A DNA stretch of 8,580 nt from Eubacterium sp. (GTDB lineage: Bacteria > Bacillota_A > Clostridia > Lachnospirales > Lachnospiraceae): NCBI GenBank assembly GCA_023663915.1, contig JAMPGN010000180.1, positions 1 through 8,580 of the forward strand. The letters run 5' to 3'. Made by a program: the position numbers and the translations under genes. Below the pieces are notes generated by a model that was not told the DNA's origin, made no database searches, and worked only from the letters and a program-made list of their open reading frames with translations. Positions 7,915 to 8,580 of the stretch are shown one piece after another; the first letter of the stretch is position 1, and each line of letters starts with the position of its first letter.

Positions 7915-8445
7915 ATGTTTGAGATAATAAGACGAAATAAAACAGGAAAATGGAGCAATGTTGCAGGTATTCTGGCGATTATATGGATGTGCATCATTTT
8001 CTCTTTTTCCGCGCAGACAAAAGAGGAATCCAGTGAGGTCAGCGAGGGATTCAGCTATCGGATCGTCAACACTACGGGGCTGTTTTTTCATTGGGATATC
8101 GATGAAGAAACGCTGCAGGAAATAGCGCGTGTCATTGAGCATTCTGTCCGTAAAGGGGCGCACATGACAGAATTTGCGATTTTTGCGATCCTACTCTATC
8201 TATGGACGGGCAGGTGGAATATGGCACGTCTGCGCAGGGGATGTGCGGCGGCGGTCATGGCGGCGCTTTATGCCGGAAGTGATGAACTTCATCAACGGTT
8301 TGTGGCGGGGCGTGCCGGGTGTTTTGAAGATGTGTTGATTGATTGTTCGGGAGTCGTGCTGGGGCTGGCTTTTTTCCTGTTGGCAGAGCATATTGCCATG
8401 GTGGTGTATCGGCGGCGCAAAGCGAGAAAGCAGAGGGAAGCCTAA
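7915..8445 (+). CDS. VanZ-family membrane protein
   Basis: This is a small integral membrane protein of the VanZ-like family. VanZ itself gives low-level teicoplanin resistance in the Tn1546 vanA cluster, but chromosomal homologues like this one are common and mostly of unknown function. The hydrophobic segments are at about 16-32, 84-97, 109-121 and 143-165, with a basic C-terminal tail (RRRKARKQR). Family motifs are present: FSFSAQ (29-34), RKGAHMTEFAIFAIL (79-93), and SDELHQRFVAGRAGCFEDVLIDCSG with its conserved Asp, Glu, His, Gln and Arg (122-146). The start has a weak ribosome binding site: AAGGAA (7894-7899) is 15 nt from the ATG and AAGAG is only 2 nt from it; no other in-frame start lies nearby upstream. 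It follows prmA by 67 nt without a terminator, so co-transcription is plausible. No other vancomycin-resistance genes are visible. Confidence 0.88.
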   Translation: MFEIIRRNKTGKWSNVAGILAIIWMCIIFSFSAQTKEESSEVSEGFSYRIVNTTGLFFHWDIDEETLQEIARVIEHSVRKGAHMTEFAIFAILLYLWTGRWNMARLRRGCAAAVMAALYAGSDELHQRFVAGRAGCFEDVLIDCSGVVLGLAFFLLAEHIAMVVYRRRKARKQREA

Positions 8446-8580
8446 TTGCGGCAGGCATATGCTTATGTTATGTAATAGGATTCGGGCGTCAAAAGCTCTT
8501 TCGTATAAGTTGTGAAGGCAGATTACACAAAAAGTTCTCTTGTGTCGGGTTTCGTCGAATGGATTTTCTAAGCATTCCGA
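8446..8580. other. Non-coding end of the window
   Basis: No supportable gene is visible. A weak inverted repeat, ACACAA (8525-8530) with TTGTGT (8540-8545), lacks a following T-run and is doubtful as a terminator. An ATG at 8559 opens a frame (MDFLSIP) to the window edge but has no ribosome binding site. Confidence 0.4.

Noticed and set aside
5415..8577. CTAAGCATTC present at both 5415-5424 and 8568-8577
   Set aside because: A shared 10-mer is expected many times by chance in 8.6 kb, and no longer similarity flanks it; not evidence of attachment sites.
8559..8580. Possible start of a further gene at the window edge
   Set aside because: Only seven codons are visible and there is no ribosome binding site.

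Overview
The window looks like ordinary chromosome from a Gram-positive Clostridia, most likely a Lachnospiraceae-type gut anaerobe. The evidence is the class I heat-shock order hrcA-grpE-dnaK-dnaJ, the strong AGGAGG-type ribosome binding sites, a 623-residue DnaK of the Firmicutes form, a lipoprotein of the YerB/DUF3048 family, and moderate GC with AT-rich intergenic DNA. The genus cannot be fixed from the sequence alone. All protein-coding genes I can support lie on the + strand.

Positions 1-4785 hold the heat-shock operon: the 3' part of hrcA (the repressor; its first ~25 codons and any CIRCE operator lie upstream of the window), grpE, dnaK and dnaJ. Gaps between them are short (18-68 nt) and no terminator is visible until a clear one just after dnaJ (4811-4857). 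Together these genes make the DnaK-DnaJ-GrpE folding machine and the HrcA repressor that controls it.

Positions 4786-5482 are almost 700 nt without a conventional gene, and they hold the most interesting content. There is a 27-codon ORF at 5087-5170, with a near-perfect ribosome binding site, encoding a one-helix hydrophobic peptide with a lysine tail of the 'putative holin-like toxin' (TxpA-like) type. Facing it on the - strand is a consensus promoter (TTGAAA, 17 nt, TATAAT) that would drive an RNA of about 110 nt ending in a hairpin plus T-rich tract on top of the toxin stop codon. This is the layout of a type I toxin-antitoxin module with an antisense RNA overlapping the toxin mRNA 3' end. 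The toxin leader can also fold part of its Shine-Dalgarno sequence into a hairpin.

Positions 5412-6712 hold a promoter and a DUF3048 (YerB-like) lipoprotein. After a 145-nt leader with possible alternative hairpins comes prmA (ribosomal protein L11 methyltransferase, 6858-7847), followed by a VanZ-family membrane protein (7915-8445). The last 135 nt show no supportable gene. In many Firmicutes prmA follows dnaJ directly, often with rsmE next; here the toxin module and the lipoprotein lie between dnaJ and prmA, and a VanZ gene follows prmA.
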